Shown here in pieces: positions 1 through 8,283 of a stretch of 64,000 nucleotides of DNA. The first letter of the stretch is position 1; every line of letters starts with the position of its first letter. This DNA comes from Hanamia caeni. Its GTDB lineage: Bacteria > Bacteroidota > Bacteroidia > Chitinophagales > Chitinophagaceae. The notes under the pieces are model-generated. The model saw only the letters and a program-made list of their open reading frames with translations, searched no databases and was not told the origin of the DNA. Where the stretch lies: positions 1 through 64,000 of the forward strand of contig NZ_RJJR01000014.1 in the NCBI RefSeq assembly GCF_003721595.1, read 5' to 3'. The position numbers and the translations under genes are program-made.

Positions 1-2
1 AA

Positions 3-617
3 AAGAGATCAGATTCCAATAAGATTTATTCTTTGCATGAACCCGCTGTTCAATGCATCAGCAAAGGAAAAGAACACAAAAAGTATGAGTTTGGATCAAA
101 GGTTTCCATCATTACCACAAAAAACACCGGAGTGATTATTGGTGCCATCAACATAGAAAAAAATATACACGACAGTAAAACATTAGAACCTGCTATTGTA
201 CAACAACAAAGGCTTACAGGGATCACTCTTAAAAATAATTTCGTTGACAGGGGGTACCGGGGAGTAAAAGAAGTTTTAGGAACAAAAATTATTTTACCTG
301 ATTCACCAGGCAAGAAAAGAACCAGTTATCAGAAACAACAACTGCGAAAAGGATTTAAAAGAAGAGCAGCGATAGAGCCGAAGATTGGGCATCTCAAACA
401 AGACCACCGGCTGAGCCGCAACTTTTATAAAGGAATTACAGGAGATAACATCAATGTGATGCTTGCGGCAGCGGCCATGAATTTTAAAAGGATGATGAAT
501 AAGTGGAAAATGAATCCACCTTTATTTTTATTTCATTTTTTCCAAACTCTTTACAAACTTATTAAAACAAAAAATGGAGAATTCTTCAGCTCTTTAAATC
601 TTAAATTTGGTTTTTAA
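3..617 (+). mobile_element. IS5-type transposase, C-terminal part (cut by window start)
   Basis: The reading frame is open from the first bases, so the start lies before the window. The visible part matches the C-terminal half of a DDE transposase of the IS5 superfamily. The typical SLHEP...CISKGK stretch comes first, then FVDRGYRG (about 70 residues on), which carries the second catalytic Asp, then AIEPKIGHLKQDHRLSRN, which carries the catalytic Glu. The first Asp would lie upstream of the window. The tail after KRMMNKWK is hydrophobic and variable, as is common in Bacteroidetes copies. No frameshift is seen in this part. The right inverted repeat should lie shortly after the stop, near 617-632, but the left end is not available to confirm it. 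Confidence 0.85.
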
Positions 618-644
618 GGGTTGACTAATTAGCCATTAAATTTG
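611..644 (+). promoter_or_regulatory. Probable Bacteroidetes promoter for the ABC exporter
   Basis: TAAATTTG at 637-644 fits the Bacteroidetes -7 consensus TAnnTTTG. The -33 element is weak: TTTT at 611-614, 22 bases upstream. Transcription would begin near 651, at the left edge of the octamer repeat array, so the leader would consist almost wholly of that array. Confidence 0.4.
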
Positions 645-654
645 CGCTGTACGA

Positions 655-735
655 ATTTTCACATTTTCGAATTTTCACATTTTCGAATTTTCACATTTTC
701 ACATTTTCAAATTTTCACATTTTCAAATTGTCACA
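655..735 (+). repeat. Octamer tandem repeat spanning the exporter leader and start codon
   Basis: About ten eight-base units follow one another, alternating CGAATTTT, CACATTTT and CAAATTTT. The last full unit differs by one base, CAAATTGT, and its TTG at 728-730 is the only plausible start of the ABC exporter. The array fills the space between the likely -7 box and the coding region. Confidence 0.85.
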
Positions 736-2563
736 TTTAAAATCACTCAATAAATATTTCTGGCGCTATAAGTGGATGTTGGTTCTGGGAACCATTTTCA
801 TTGTGCTTTCCAATTATTTCAGGATACTGGCGCCGCAGGTCACTAAATATGTGTTGAATACCGTGGAAGTAAGCCTGAGCCATGGCCCGCAGGTTACGCC
901 CAAAAGCGCTACCCATTACGACCCGCTGGTGACCGTGTTTGTATCCAGATTAAACCGCGGGGACGTGAGCTATCAAACAAAGATTTTATATTCAGGGATT
1001 ATACTTTTAGTAATTGCCTTAATCAGCGGGCTCTTTATGTTCCTGATGCGGCAAACCATCATCGTGATGAGCCGCCATATTGAGTATGCGCAAAAGAATG
1101 AAATATTTTCCCATTACCAGAAGCTGGATTCCCATTTTTTTAAAACACACAATACCGGCGATCTGATGAGCCGTATTTCGGAAGATGTAAGCCGCGTAAG
1201 GAGCTATGTAGGCCCGGCAGTGATGTATGTAATCAACCTGGCGGCTACCATAGGTTTTTCGGTAACTTATATGGTGAATGAAAACAAAGAACTTACCCTA
1301 TATGTATTGGCGCCGCTGCCAATACTTGCCATTACCATCTATTATGTAAATACGATTATAAACAGGAAGGCTGATAAAATACAGTCTTTATTATCTGACC
1401 TTACTACCAATGCGCAGGAGTCTTATTCCGGCATCAGGGTCATTAAATCCTTCGTGCAGGAAAAGGCTATGCTGGGCTTTTTTGACAAAAACAGTGAAGA
1501 TTACCGCACCCAATCGATTTCGCTCGCAAAAACGGAAGCCATTTATTTTCCTGCTATGGGCCTGATGATTGGATTGAGCACGTTGATCACCATTTTAATA
1601 GGGGGCATGTATGTGATAAACGGAAGCATCAGTATAGGGGTGATTGGCGAATTTATCATGTATGTTTTGTTGCTTACTTTCCCGGTAAGCGCCATAGGAT
1701 GGACGGCCAGCATGATTCAGCGCGCAGCTACTTCACAACGGCGCATCAACGAATTTTTACACACCACACCTTCCATTGAAAATCCCGAAATACCACAAAA
1801 GCCGGTTCTGAAAGGTGATATAGAGTTCAGGCATGTTGATTTTGTGTATCCCCACACCGGCATTCATGCTATTAAAGATTTTTCGTTGCACATTAAAAAG
1901 GGCCAAAAAATAGCCATCATTGGCAAAACCGGCTCCGGCAAATCAACGATTGCCCAATTAATGCTGCGCATGTATGATCCCCAAAAAGGAAACATTTTTT
2001 ATGACGGGATTGCTGTTACCAAAATTGATTTGAAAAGCCTTCGCTCGCAGATTAGTTATGTTCCCCAGGATGTATTTTTATTCAGTGATTCGGTAGAAAA
2101 AAATATTGGATTCGCGCTATCTGATCCACCAAAACAAAAAGTAATGGAGGCTGCTGAAAATGCAGTTGTCGCCCGGGAGATCAATTCTTTCCCGGGAAAA
2201 TACAATACGCTGATAGGAGAGCGGGGCGTAACGCTGAGCGGCGGGCAAAAACAGCGCATTTCTATTGCGCGGGCATTGATAAAGGAACATGAGATAATTG
2301 TTTTTGATGATTGCCTCAGCGCGGTGGATGCCAAAACGGAAAACGAAATCATTTCAAACCTGTATCAGTTCCTGCATGAAAAGACAGCAATAATCATTAC
2401 ACACAGGATTTTTTCCTTGTTTAGTTTTGATAAGATAGTGGTACTGCAAGACGGAGCGATTGCCGAGCAGGGAACTCACCAGACTTTGCTTGAAAAAAAT
2501 GGATTGTATACAGAAATGTACCGCCGCCAGCAGGAACAGGACAAGAAGATGGTTGAAAGTTGA
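728..2563 (+). CDS. ABC transporter, fused permease and ATPase (exporter type)
   Basis: A 611-residue half-transporter. The first ~330 residues hold about six membrane segments of the ABC type-1 exporter fold. The nucleotide-binding domain has Walker A GKTGSGKST near residue 399, signature LSGGQKQR near 503, and Walker B IIVFDDCLSAVD near 524. Walker B has D-D where most family members have D-E, so ATP hydrolysis may be slow or the site degenerate. The family works as homo- or heterodimers that export lipids, peptides or drugs; the substrate cannot be told. The TTG start at 728 is chosen because MSHLKSLNKYFWRYKW matches the usual N-terminus of Bacteroidetes relatives and no ATG is available upstream. 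The stop codon TGA lies in the first units of the next repeat array. Confidence 0.88.
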   Translation: MSHLKSLNKYFWRYKWMLVLGTIFIVLSNYFRILAPQVTKYVLNTVEVSLSHGPQVTPKSATHYDPLVTVFVSRLNRGDVSYQTKILYSGIILLVIALISGLFMFLMRQTIIVMSRHIEYAQKNEIFSHYQKLDSHFFKTHNTGDLMSRISEDVSRVRSYVGPAVMYVINLAATIGFSVTYMVNENKELTLYVLAPLPILAITIYYVNTIINRKADKIQSLLSDLTTNAQESYSGIRVIKSFVQEKAMLGFFDKNSEDYRTQSISLAKTEAIYFPAMGLMIGLSTLITILIGGMYVINGSISIGVIGEFIMYVLLLTFPVSAIGWTASMIQRAATSQRRINEFLHTTPSIENPEIPQKPVLKGDIEFRHVDFVYPHTGIHAIKDFSLHIKKGQKIAIIGKTGSGKSTIAQLMLRMYDPQKGNIFYDGIAVTKIDLKSLRSQISYVPQDVFLFSDSVEKNIGFALSDPPKQKVMEAAENAVVAREINSFPGKYNTLIGERGVTLSGGQKQRISIARALIKEHEIIVFDDCLSAVDAKTENEIISNLYQFLHEKTAIIITHRIFSLFSFDKIVVLQDGAIAEQGTHQTLLEKNGLYTEMYRRQQEQDKKMVES

Positions 2564-2695
2564 AAGTTGAGAGTTGTAAGTTGAGAGTTGTAAGTTGAGA
2601 GTTGTAAGTTGAGAGTTGTAAGTTGAGAGTTGTAAGTTGAGAGTTGTAAGTTGAGAGTTGTAAGTTGAGAGTTGTAAGTTGAGAGTTGTAAGTAC
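2551..2695 (+). repeat. 14-bp tandem repeat made of two heptamers, after the ABC exporter
   Basis: About nine copies of GAGAGTTGTAAGTT follow, that is, heptamers GAGAGTT and GTAAGTT in alternation. The run starts inside the last codons of the exporter, so the TGA stop at 2561-2563 belongs to the repeat-like sequence. Units are nearly identical, which suggests recent expansion. Confidence 0.9.
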
Positions 2696-2852
2696 CTATC
2701 ACTTATTACTTATAACTTATTACTTATCCCCAATCACCAATCCCCAATCACCAATCCCCAATCCCCAATCCCCAATCACCAATCCCCAATCCCCAATCCC
2801 CAATCCCCAATCCCCAATCACCAACCACCAATCACCAATCACCAATCCCCCT
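2696..2852 (+). repeat. Heptamer arrays ACTTATT then CCCCAAT/CACCAAT
   Basis: Directly after the GAGAGTT array come four ACTTATT-like heptamers and then about 19 heptamers alternating between CCCCAAT and CACCAAT. The sequence changes completely but the seven-base period continues. The array ends about ten bases before the promoter of the next gene. Confidence 0.88.
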
Positions 2853-2861
2853 CCTAATTAT

Positions 2862-2891
2862 TTTGTCAATTAAAAAACAATTTTATCTTTG
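2862..2891 (+). promoter_or_regulatory. Bacteroidetes promoter of the DUF3276 gene
   Basis: TTTG at 2862-2865, an 18-base spacer and TATCTTTG at 2884-2891 match the primary-sigma consensus TTTG / TAnnTTTG. Transcription should begin near 2898, giving a leader of about 37 bases before the GTG at 2935. Confidence 0.75.
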
Positions 2892-2934
2892 TCGCAGTTA
2901 ATTACGTTTTTAAATAATTTAAAAATTTCAAAAA

Positions 2935-3447
2935 GTGGCGTACGAAAATAACGACAAAAAGTTGGAAAGTGTTTATAGTCAGCGAATCAGGGCAGGCAAG
3001 CGGAGAACCTATTTCTTTGATGTGAGGGAAACCAGAGGGAATGATTATTATTTAACCATCACAGAAAGCCGGAAAAAGTTTAATGAAGACGGGTATGACC
3101 GCCACAAAATTTTTCTGTATAAAGAGGATTTTAATAAATTTTTAAAGGGCATGACCGAGGCGATAGACTATGTAAAAACCGAGTTGATGCCTGATTTTGA
3201 TTTTGATGCATTTAATCACGAAAACAGCGAGCAGGATGGCAGTGGCTATACGCCGAACAAAGATGCCGGATCATCACAGCCTCCTCTGGCGTCTGCTGCT
3301 GAAGGTAGCGCCGCCTTCCCCGAACCTGAAACAAATCCTTTTGCCTCCAACGCCACTGCCGACGATTCCTCCGCTCCTAAAAAAGACGATTCACCGGGAG
3401 ACAACGATGGCAATACTACCCATCATGAAGAAGTAGATAAATGGTAA
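2935..3447 (+). CDS. DUF3276 (PUR-alpha-like) nucleic-acid-binding protein
   Basis: 170 residues. Residues 1-95 match the DUF3276 family, which has the PUR fold known to bind single-stranded DNA or RNA and is conserved in Bacteroidetes. The family hallmarks RAGKRRTYFFDVRET, YYLTITESRKKF and HKIFLYKEDFNKFL are present. The tail from about residue 100 is acidic and rich in Ser, Pro and Gly, and looks disordered. The start is GTG at 2935, supported by the family N-terminus and by the promoter 44 bases upstream. It is a single-gene unit with its own terminator. The cellular role is not established. Confidence 0.85.
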   Translation: MAYENNDKKLESVYSQRIRAGKRRTYFFDVRETRGNDYYLTITESRKKFNEDGYDRHKIFLYKEDFNKFLKGMTEAIDYVKTELMPDFDFDAFNHENSEQDGSGYTPNKDAGSSQPPLASAAEGSAAFPEPETNPFASNATADDSSAPKKDDSPGDNDGNTTHHEEVDKW

Positions 3448-3470
3448 ACTAATTCTATACAATTAAAGAA

Positions 3471-3506
3471 AAAATCCTCAAGCTTTATAACATGAGGATT
3501 TTTTTT
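3471..3506 (+). terminator. Intrinsic terminator after the DUF3276 gene
   Basis: AAATCCTC and GAGGATTT form an 8-bp stem with a 14-base loop, followed by a run of eight T. It starts 24 bases after the stop codon. Confidence 0.75.
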
Positions 3507-3589
3507 GCTCTGCTGTGACGGCATTCACAGTCAACGAATAAATAAGCGGATTTTTTCTTTGCTCTAACCTACCTAATCCATCTAAACAC

Positions 3590-3768
3590 CCTAAACAATA
3601 AGTAATAAGCAATAAGTAGTAAGTACTAAGTACTAAACAATAAACAAACACTATAACAATATAACAATCCAACATCTATCCTCCGCACACCACTCACAAC
3701 TCACAACTCACAACTCACAACTCCCAACTCCCAACTCACCACTCACCACTCACCACTCACAACTCCCC
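3590..3768 (-). repeat. Heptamer arrays after pgi
   Basis: Read in the pgi direction, the array starts at the pgi stop: heptamers of the types GAGTGGT, GAGTTGG and GAGTTGT (3690-3766), then a short unique stretch, then degenerate ACTTATT-like heptamers (3590-3660). The order of classes is the same as after the ABC exporter. The pgi stop TGA and its last codons (Glu-Leu) fall on the first repeat unit. Apart from the DUF3276 terminator and one copy of the dispersed AT-rich motif, the 3448-3756 gap holds nothing else. Confidence 0.85.
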
Positions 3769-5391
3769 CTTCACCCTCTTATACGCATTAATCAAACCAT
3801 TGGTAGAAGAATCATGCGACGTGATTTTCTTATTATTTTCCAGCTCAGGCAAAATCTTTTTAGCCAGCACTTTACCTAATTCCACGCCCCACTGATCAAA
3901 GCTGTAAATATTCCAGATAACGCCCTGCACAAAAATTTTATGCTCATACAAAGCAATCATTTCCCCCAAAGTGAAGGGAGTTATTTTAGTGATGAGAAAA
4001 GAATTGGTGGGTTTGTTGCCTTCAAATTCTTTGAAAGGAATTAATTTTTCAGGCACTTTTTCTTCTATTAATTCCTGCCTGTTTTTGCCATTCATCAGCG
4101 CTTCGGTTTGGGCAAAGAAGTTGGAGAGTAAAATTGCGTGGTGCTCGCCCGTTGGGTTGTGGCTGATGGCAGGGGCAATAAAATCTGCCGGAATCATTGG
4201 CGTTCCCTGGTGAAGCAATTGATAAAAAGCGTGCTGGCCATTGGTGCCCGGTTCTCCCCAGATTACAGGTCCGGTTGAATAAGTAACTTTTTTCCCATTT
4301 CTGTCCATATGCTTTCCATTACTTTCCATATTTCCTTGTTGAAAATAAGCAGGAAAACGATGCAGGTATTGGTCGTATGGCAGAATCGCTTCGGATTGAG
4401 CGCCAAAGAAATTAATATACCAAAGGCTAATCATTCCCATGATAACCGGGATATTTTTTTCGAACATCTTTTCCCTGAAATGATTATCAATTTCATAAGC
4501 TCCCTTCAATAAATCTTCAAAATTATCATACCCAATGGTGAGGGCAATTGACAAGCCAATGGCGCTCCAGAGGCTGTACCGTCCGCCTACCCAATCCCAA
4601 AACACAAACATATTTTCCTTATCTATTCCAAACTCTTCTACTCCCTTTTCATTTGTGCTGAGCGCCACAAAATGTTTGGCTACCGACTTTTTATCCTTCG
4701 CTGTTTTCAGAAACCAGTTGCGTGCAGTATGTGCGTTGGTCATGGTTTCCTGCGTGGTAAAAGTTTTGGAGGCAATCAGGAACAGCGTTTCTTCCGGCGT
4801 AACTTTTTTCAATACTTCTGCTATATCAGTTCCATCCACATTGCTTACAAACCAGGTTTGCATATCCTCTATCCAATAAGGTTTCAGGGCTTCGGTCACC
4901 ATCACCGGGCCAAGATCGCTACCGCCAATTCCTATGTTGACAATGTATTTAATTTTCTTGCCGCTATATCCTTTCCATTCGCCCTCGTGCACCTTGCTAC
5001 AAAAGTTCTTCATATGTTCCAGCTCTTTTTTTACCTCAGGCATCACATCTTTCCCATCTGCTAATACAGGCTTGCCTGAAAAGTTTCTCAACGCGGTATG
5101 CAAGACCGACCTTCCTTCTGTTTCATTAATAATTTCGCCTTTAACCATGGCAGCGATGGCCTTATCCAATTCACATTCGCTGGCAAGATCAAGCAGTAGC
5201 TTTTTTGTTTCGTCGCTTACAAGGTTTTTGGAATAATCGAAAATAATATCAGGTACGGCAAGGCTGTAGTTTTTGAAACGATTGGGATCCTCTTTGAAGA
5301 GGTCTTTCATGGAAGCAGATTTCATTGCTTTAGAATGTTCCTGCAACTTTTTCCACGATTGGGTTTTTGTAGGATTTACTTTTGGAAACAT
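3757..5391 (-). CDS. pgi: Glucose-6-phosphate isomerase
   Basis: Interconverts glucose 6-phosphate and fructose 6-phosphate in the cytoplasm (glycolysis and gluconeogenesis). 544 residues from the chosen start, normal for the long bacterial form. Both family signatures are visible: DWVGGRYSLWSAIG near residue 264, and the C-terminal ALYEH...SFDQWGVELGK stretch near 477-510. The start at 5391 (MFPKVNPTKTQSWKKL) fits the family; an in-frame ATG ten codons upstream would add an unsupported MKSPILNRNR. The gene stands alone, with repeat arrays on both sides, and its stop codon is embedded in the downstream array. Confidence 0.95.
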   Translation of the reverse strand: MFPKVNPTKTQSWKKLQEHSKAMKSASMKDLFKEDPNRFKNYSLAVPDIIFDYSKNLVSDETKKLLLDLASECELDKAIAAMVKGEIINETEGRSVLHTALRNFSGKPVLADGKDVMPEVKKELEHMKNFCSKVHEGEWKGYSGKKIKYIVNIGIGGSDLGPVMVTEALKPYWIEDMQTWFVSNVDGTDIAEVLKKVTPEETLFLIASKTFTTQETMTNAHTARNWFLKTAKDKKSVAKHFVALSTNEKGVEEFGIDKENMFVFWDWVGGRYSLWSAIGLSIALTIGYDNFEDLLKGAYEIDNHFREKMFEKNIPVIMGMISLWYINFFGAQSEAILPYDQYLHRFPAYFQQGNMESNGKHMDRNGKKVTYSTGPVIWGEPGTNGQHAFYQLLHQGTPMIPADFIAPAISHNPTGEHHAILLSNFFAQTEALMNGKNRQELIEEKVPEKLIPFKEFEGNKPTNSFLITKITPFTLGEMIALYEHKIFVQGVIWNIYSFDQWGVELGKVLAKKILPELENNKKITSHDSSTNGLINAYKRVKGEL

Positions 5392-5534
5392 ACGATTGCG
5401 ATTTAAGATTGGTGATTTCAAAATGCGATGTACTTCATTTTGAGAATTTTATTGAATATTACGAAGTTACAATATGCGAACAATAATAGATGAAGAAAAC
5501 TAAGAAGTATGAGGAGAGCCGATTTCTTCCCGTG

Positions 5535-6070
5535 TTACGTCATTGCGGAAAGCCTTTATCTACAGCCATCGCGGGGAGCTTTTTTCCACGTCATTGCGTA
5601 GGAGCCTTTTTCCACGTCATTGCGGGGAGCCTTTTTCCACGTCATTGCGGGGAGCCTTTTTCCACGTCATTGCGAGGAGCTTTTTTCCACGTCATTGCGA
5701 GGAGCTTTTTTTCCACGTCATTGCGAGGAGCTTGAATAATCTCATTTTTTTGATTAATCTCATAGCGACGAAGCAATCTCATTACATACGTCATTGCGGG
5801 GAGCTTTTTTCCACGTCATTGCGAGGAGCTTGCATAATGTTCATTTTTTTGAATTATCTCATAGCGACGAAGCAATCTCTTTATTCACGTCATTGCGAGG
5901 AGCCTTTATCTACGTCATTGCGAGGAGCGTTTTTCCACGTCATTGCGAGGAGCTTGAATAATGTTCATTTTTTTGAATTAATCTCATAGCGACGAAGCAA
6001 TCTCATTTACATACGTCATTGCGGCGAGCTTGAATAATGTTCATTTTTTTGATTAATCTCATAGCGACGC
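5535..6070 (+). repeat. Array of interspersed GTCATTGCGAGGAGC / GCGACGAAGCAATCTC elements
   Basis: Thirteen exact CGTCATTGCG cores plus one variant are visible. Most continue as (A/G)GGAGC followed by a spacer such as TTTTTCCA. Four units extend through TTGAATAATGTTCATT-like sequence into CATAGCGACGAAGCAATCTC; the last is cut after TAGCGACG. ATTGC of the left part can pair with GCAAT of the right part. From memory, the same core is a dispersed repeat in many unrelated bacteria; here it is tandemly amplified. Open frames across it are repeat artefacts. Confidence 0.9.
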
Positions 6071-6073
6071 CCC

Positions 6074-6214
6074 GAAAATGGATCGCCTGCTTTAACCGGG
6101 GCTTCTTTTTTGCAATCCGGATTAAATGGTTTTACAACGGTGAATTACCGCGGAGCAGCGGGCGCAAATGACAACTGGTATAAAGGCTGGACGAATTTTA
6201 ATCAAAGCAATTAA
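6074..6214 (+). pseudogene. Remnant of a gene, C-terminal 46 codons only
   Basis: An open frame without a start reads ENGSPALTGASF..., then NYRGAAGANDNW and KGWTNFNQSN, ending in TAA. This is the characteristic C-terminal end of a group of Bacteroidetes secreted or uncharacterised proteins (YRGAFG...W..GWTNF). Everything upstream is replaced by the repeat array, whose last unit is itself broken at 6070. It is best read as a decayed gene, with a deletion or recombination joining the repeats to its tail. Confidence 0.7.
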
Positions 6215-6266
6215 TGGCTTAACAATAAAATAATGTAAACTTCTGTCGATGTTTAATATTAAAAAT

Positions 6267-6274
6267 TAGTTTTG
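6267..6274 (+). promoter_or_regulatory. -7 box of the response regulator / kinase operon
   Basis: TAGTTTTG fits TAnnTTTG and lies 15 bases before the ATG at 6290. No clear TTTG is found at the -33 distance. The leader would be about 9 bases. Confidence 0.45.
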
Positions 6275-6289
6275 TGTAAAGAGATATTG

Positions 6290-6970
6290 ATGGAACTGCA
6301 ACCCAAAAAAGTATTAGTAGCGGAAGACGACAATGATATCCTGGAAATAGTTAAGTTTAACCTTGAATTGAACGGCTATGAAGTGCATGCAGCGCGCAGC
6401 GGTAATGAGGCGCTTGAGGTGGCAAAAAAAGTACAGCCAGACCTGATAATCCTCGATATTATGATGCCGGGCAAAAGCGGCCTTGAGGTATGCAGAATCA
6501 TAAGAATGGACCCTTCTTTCAATGATACGTATATTCTTTTTCTTACGGCTTTATCCGATGAAACCACGCATGTAAAGGGATTGGAAACAGGTGCGGATGA
6601 TTATATCACCAAACCCATCAGTCCTAAAATACTGGTTAGCCGGGTGAATGCTTTTATAAGGCGCAGCCAGAAAGAAGATGAAAAAACCCTGGTAATTGGC
6701 CCTGTTACAATTGACCCGGTAAAATTTCTCACTTACAGGGATGGCAAAGAAATACTTTTAGCAAAGAAGGAATTTGAGCTGTTATATCTTTTGGCATCAA
6801 AACCCGGAAAGGTTTTTCAACGGCAGGAAATATTAAACCGCGTTTGGGGAAACGAAGTGATTGTTGGCGACCGTACCATTGATGTGCACATCCGGAAGAT
6901 CAGGCAAAAGCTCGACATGGATTGTATCACTACCGTAAAAGGGATTGGATATAAGTTTAACCTCAACTAG
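6290..6970 (+). CDS. Response regulator, OmpR/PhoB class
   Basis: 226 residues. An N-terminal receiver domain (about 6-120) has the acidic pair in AEDDND, the phospho-acceptor Asp56 in ILDIMMPGKSG and the conserved Lys in DYITKP. A winged-helix DNA-binding domain (about 130-226) ends in VKGIGYKF, as in PhoB/OmpR. The ATG at 6290 is preferred over an upstream TTG because the family begins a few residues before the first strand and the -7 box overlaps that TTG. The kinase gene follows 13 bases later. The pair resembles PhoB/PhoR-type systems, but the signal is unknown. Confidence 0.9.
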   Translation: MELQPKKVLVAEDDNDILEIVKFNLELNGYEVHAARSGNEALEVAKKVQPDLIILDIMMPGKSGLEVCRIIRMDPSFNDTYILFLTALSDETTHVKGLETGADDYITKPISPKILVSRVNAFIRRSQKEDEKTLVIGPVTIDPVKFLTYRDGKEILLAKKEFELLYLLASKPGKVFQRQEILNRVWGNEVIVGDRTIDVHIRKIRQKLDMDCITTVKGIGYKFNLN

Positions 6971-6983
6971 CCCAACAGCAGTT

Positions 6984-8039
6984 ATGTCTAAGTTCGGGAA
7001 CTTTTCACCAAAAAAATTATCGTTTTTTACTGCTTTACTGCTTTCAGTTCCCGTTGGCCTCGGATTTTTATGGGTTAGCAGGGATATCATCAGCGGCAGC
7101 ATCGCTTTCGTGCTGAATTTTGTGCTTACTTACATTTTAATCAGCTATGTATTTGATAACTTTATTTACAGGAAGATCAAATTAATTTACAAATTTATTT
7201 TTAATACAAAGGCCAGCAAGAAGGAAGAAATGTATCATAAATATATTCTTCCCAAAAAAAGCATTGAAGAAGTTCGTGAAGATGTTGAAAAATGGGCTTC
7301 CCAAAAAAAAGAAGAAATTGCTGTTTTAAAAAATAATGAAATTTACCGTAAGGAATTTTTACAAAATCTCTCGCATGAATTTAAAACCCCGGTTTTTTCG
7401 GTGTTAGGCTACGTGGAAACCTTACTGGATGGCGCGATGAACCAGCCAGAGCTGGCAGAAAAGTTTCTTCAGAATACGCATAAAAATATTACCCGGATTG
7501 TTGAATTAATAAAAGATTTGGATGAAATAACCGAATTGGAAAGCGGGGAAAAATCCCTGCTTAAAGAGCCCTTTATTATCCAGGAGGTGATAAAGGAAGT
7601 TTTTGATTCTTTATCTATTGAGATTTCAAAAAATAATATACGGACCGCTATTAAAAGGGGATCGGAAGCGCCTGTGTGGGTATATGCCGATAAAGGAAAA
7701 ATCAACCGTGTATTGACGAATCTTATACAAAATTCAATAAAGTATAGTAAACATGAGGGAAATATTATTGCAAGCGTTTATAAAACGGAAGAAAAAAAAG
7801 TTTTAATAGAAATCAGTGATGATGGAATTGGCATTGCGGAGCAATCGCTCCCCCGCATTTTTGAACGCTTTTACCGTACTGAAACCGGAAGAAGCAGAAA
7901 TGCCGGTGGTTCCGGCCTTGGCCTTTCTATTTGTAAACACACTATCGAAGCGCACGGAGAAACCATACATGCCCGCAGTAAACCTGAAATCGGCACTACT
8001 ATCGGATTTACTTTGGCTGAAGCTCATAAATTAAAATAA
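6984..8039 (+). CDS. Sensor histidine kinase, PhoR-like
   Basis: 351 residues. Two membrane segments lie in the first ~65 residues with hardly any periplasmic part, so a separate input domain is absent. A short helical linker leads to HisKA with the phospho-acceptor His131 in LSHEFKTP, then a HATPase domain with N box (NLIQNSIKYSK), G1 (ISDDGIGI) and G2 (GGSGLGLSI). The ATG at 6984 is preferred over an upstream TTG that overlaps the regulator gene. It forms an operon with the preceding regulator and should phosphorylate its Asp56. A copy of the dispersed AT-rich motif begins a few bases after the stop. Confidence 0.9.
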   Translation: MSKFGNFSPKKLSFFTALLLSVPVGLGFLWVSRDIISGSIAFVLNFVLTYILISYVFDNFIYRKIKLIYKFIFNTKASKKEEMYHKYILPKKSIEEVREDVEKWASQKKEEIAVLKNNEIYRKEFLQNLSHEFKTPVFSVLGYVETLLDGAMNQPELAEKFLQNTHKNITRIVELIKDLDEITELESGEKSLLKEPFIIQEVIKEVFDSLSIEISKNNIRTAIKRGSEAPVWVYADKGKINRVLTNLIQNSIKYSKHEGNIIASVYKTEEKKVLIEISDDGIGIAEQSLPRIFERFYRTETGRSRNAGGSGLGLSICKHTIEAHGETIHARSKPEIGTTIGFTLAEAHKLK

Positions 8040-8095
8040 AACGAACAGTAAACGAAGAAATAAGCCTGTTTTTTATTTTGATATGAATCAGTAAT

Positions 8096-8218
8096 ATGAT
8101 CGATAAATCAAATAAGAATTACCGTTTTGGGAACCGCACTACGCAAAAGAAAATTTTACATTCCTTAGACTTCCCTGATCCCGGATCTGCAAAATTAAAT
8201 GTAAGTGTAAAACCATAG
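8096..8218 (+). CDS. Possible 40-residue protein, unknown
   Basis: An ATG-started frame encodes a basic peptide beginning MIDKSNKNYRFGNRTTQ and ending LNVSVKP. Codon choice looks like neighbouring genes. No family is recognised and no promoter is obvious. It may be a real small protein, a gene remnant or chance. Confidence 0.25.
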   Translation: MIDKSNKNYRFGNRTTQKKILHSLDFPDPGSAKLNVSVKP

Positions 8219-8251
8219 GTTGTCCGATAGGTCCTTGCACAGAAAAAAATG

Positions 8252-8259
8252 TAAATTTG
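8252..8259 (+). promoter_or_regulatory. -7 box of the toxin-antitoxin operon
   Basis: TAAATTTG fits TAnnTTTG and lies 24 bases before the antitoxin ATG. A good -33 element is not seen, which would suit a weak, autoregulated promoter. Confidence 0.45.
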
Positions 8260-8283
8260 TTTATTATAAAAACATTACCGGCC

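Noticed and set aside
2551..2852. CRISPR array
   Set aside because: Repeats are 7 or 14 bases with no unique spacers and no cas genes nearby.
2421..2873. Frames across the repeats after the ABC exporter
   Set aside because: Translations are simple repeats (e.g. TYNSQLT, SPIPNPQ) from heptamer arrays.
5490..5989. Protein-coding frames across the GTCATTGCG array
   Set aside because: The frames are made only of the repeat and shift with each insertion; the predicted peptides are themselves repeats.
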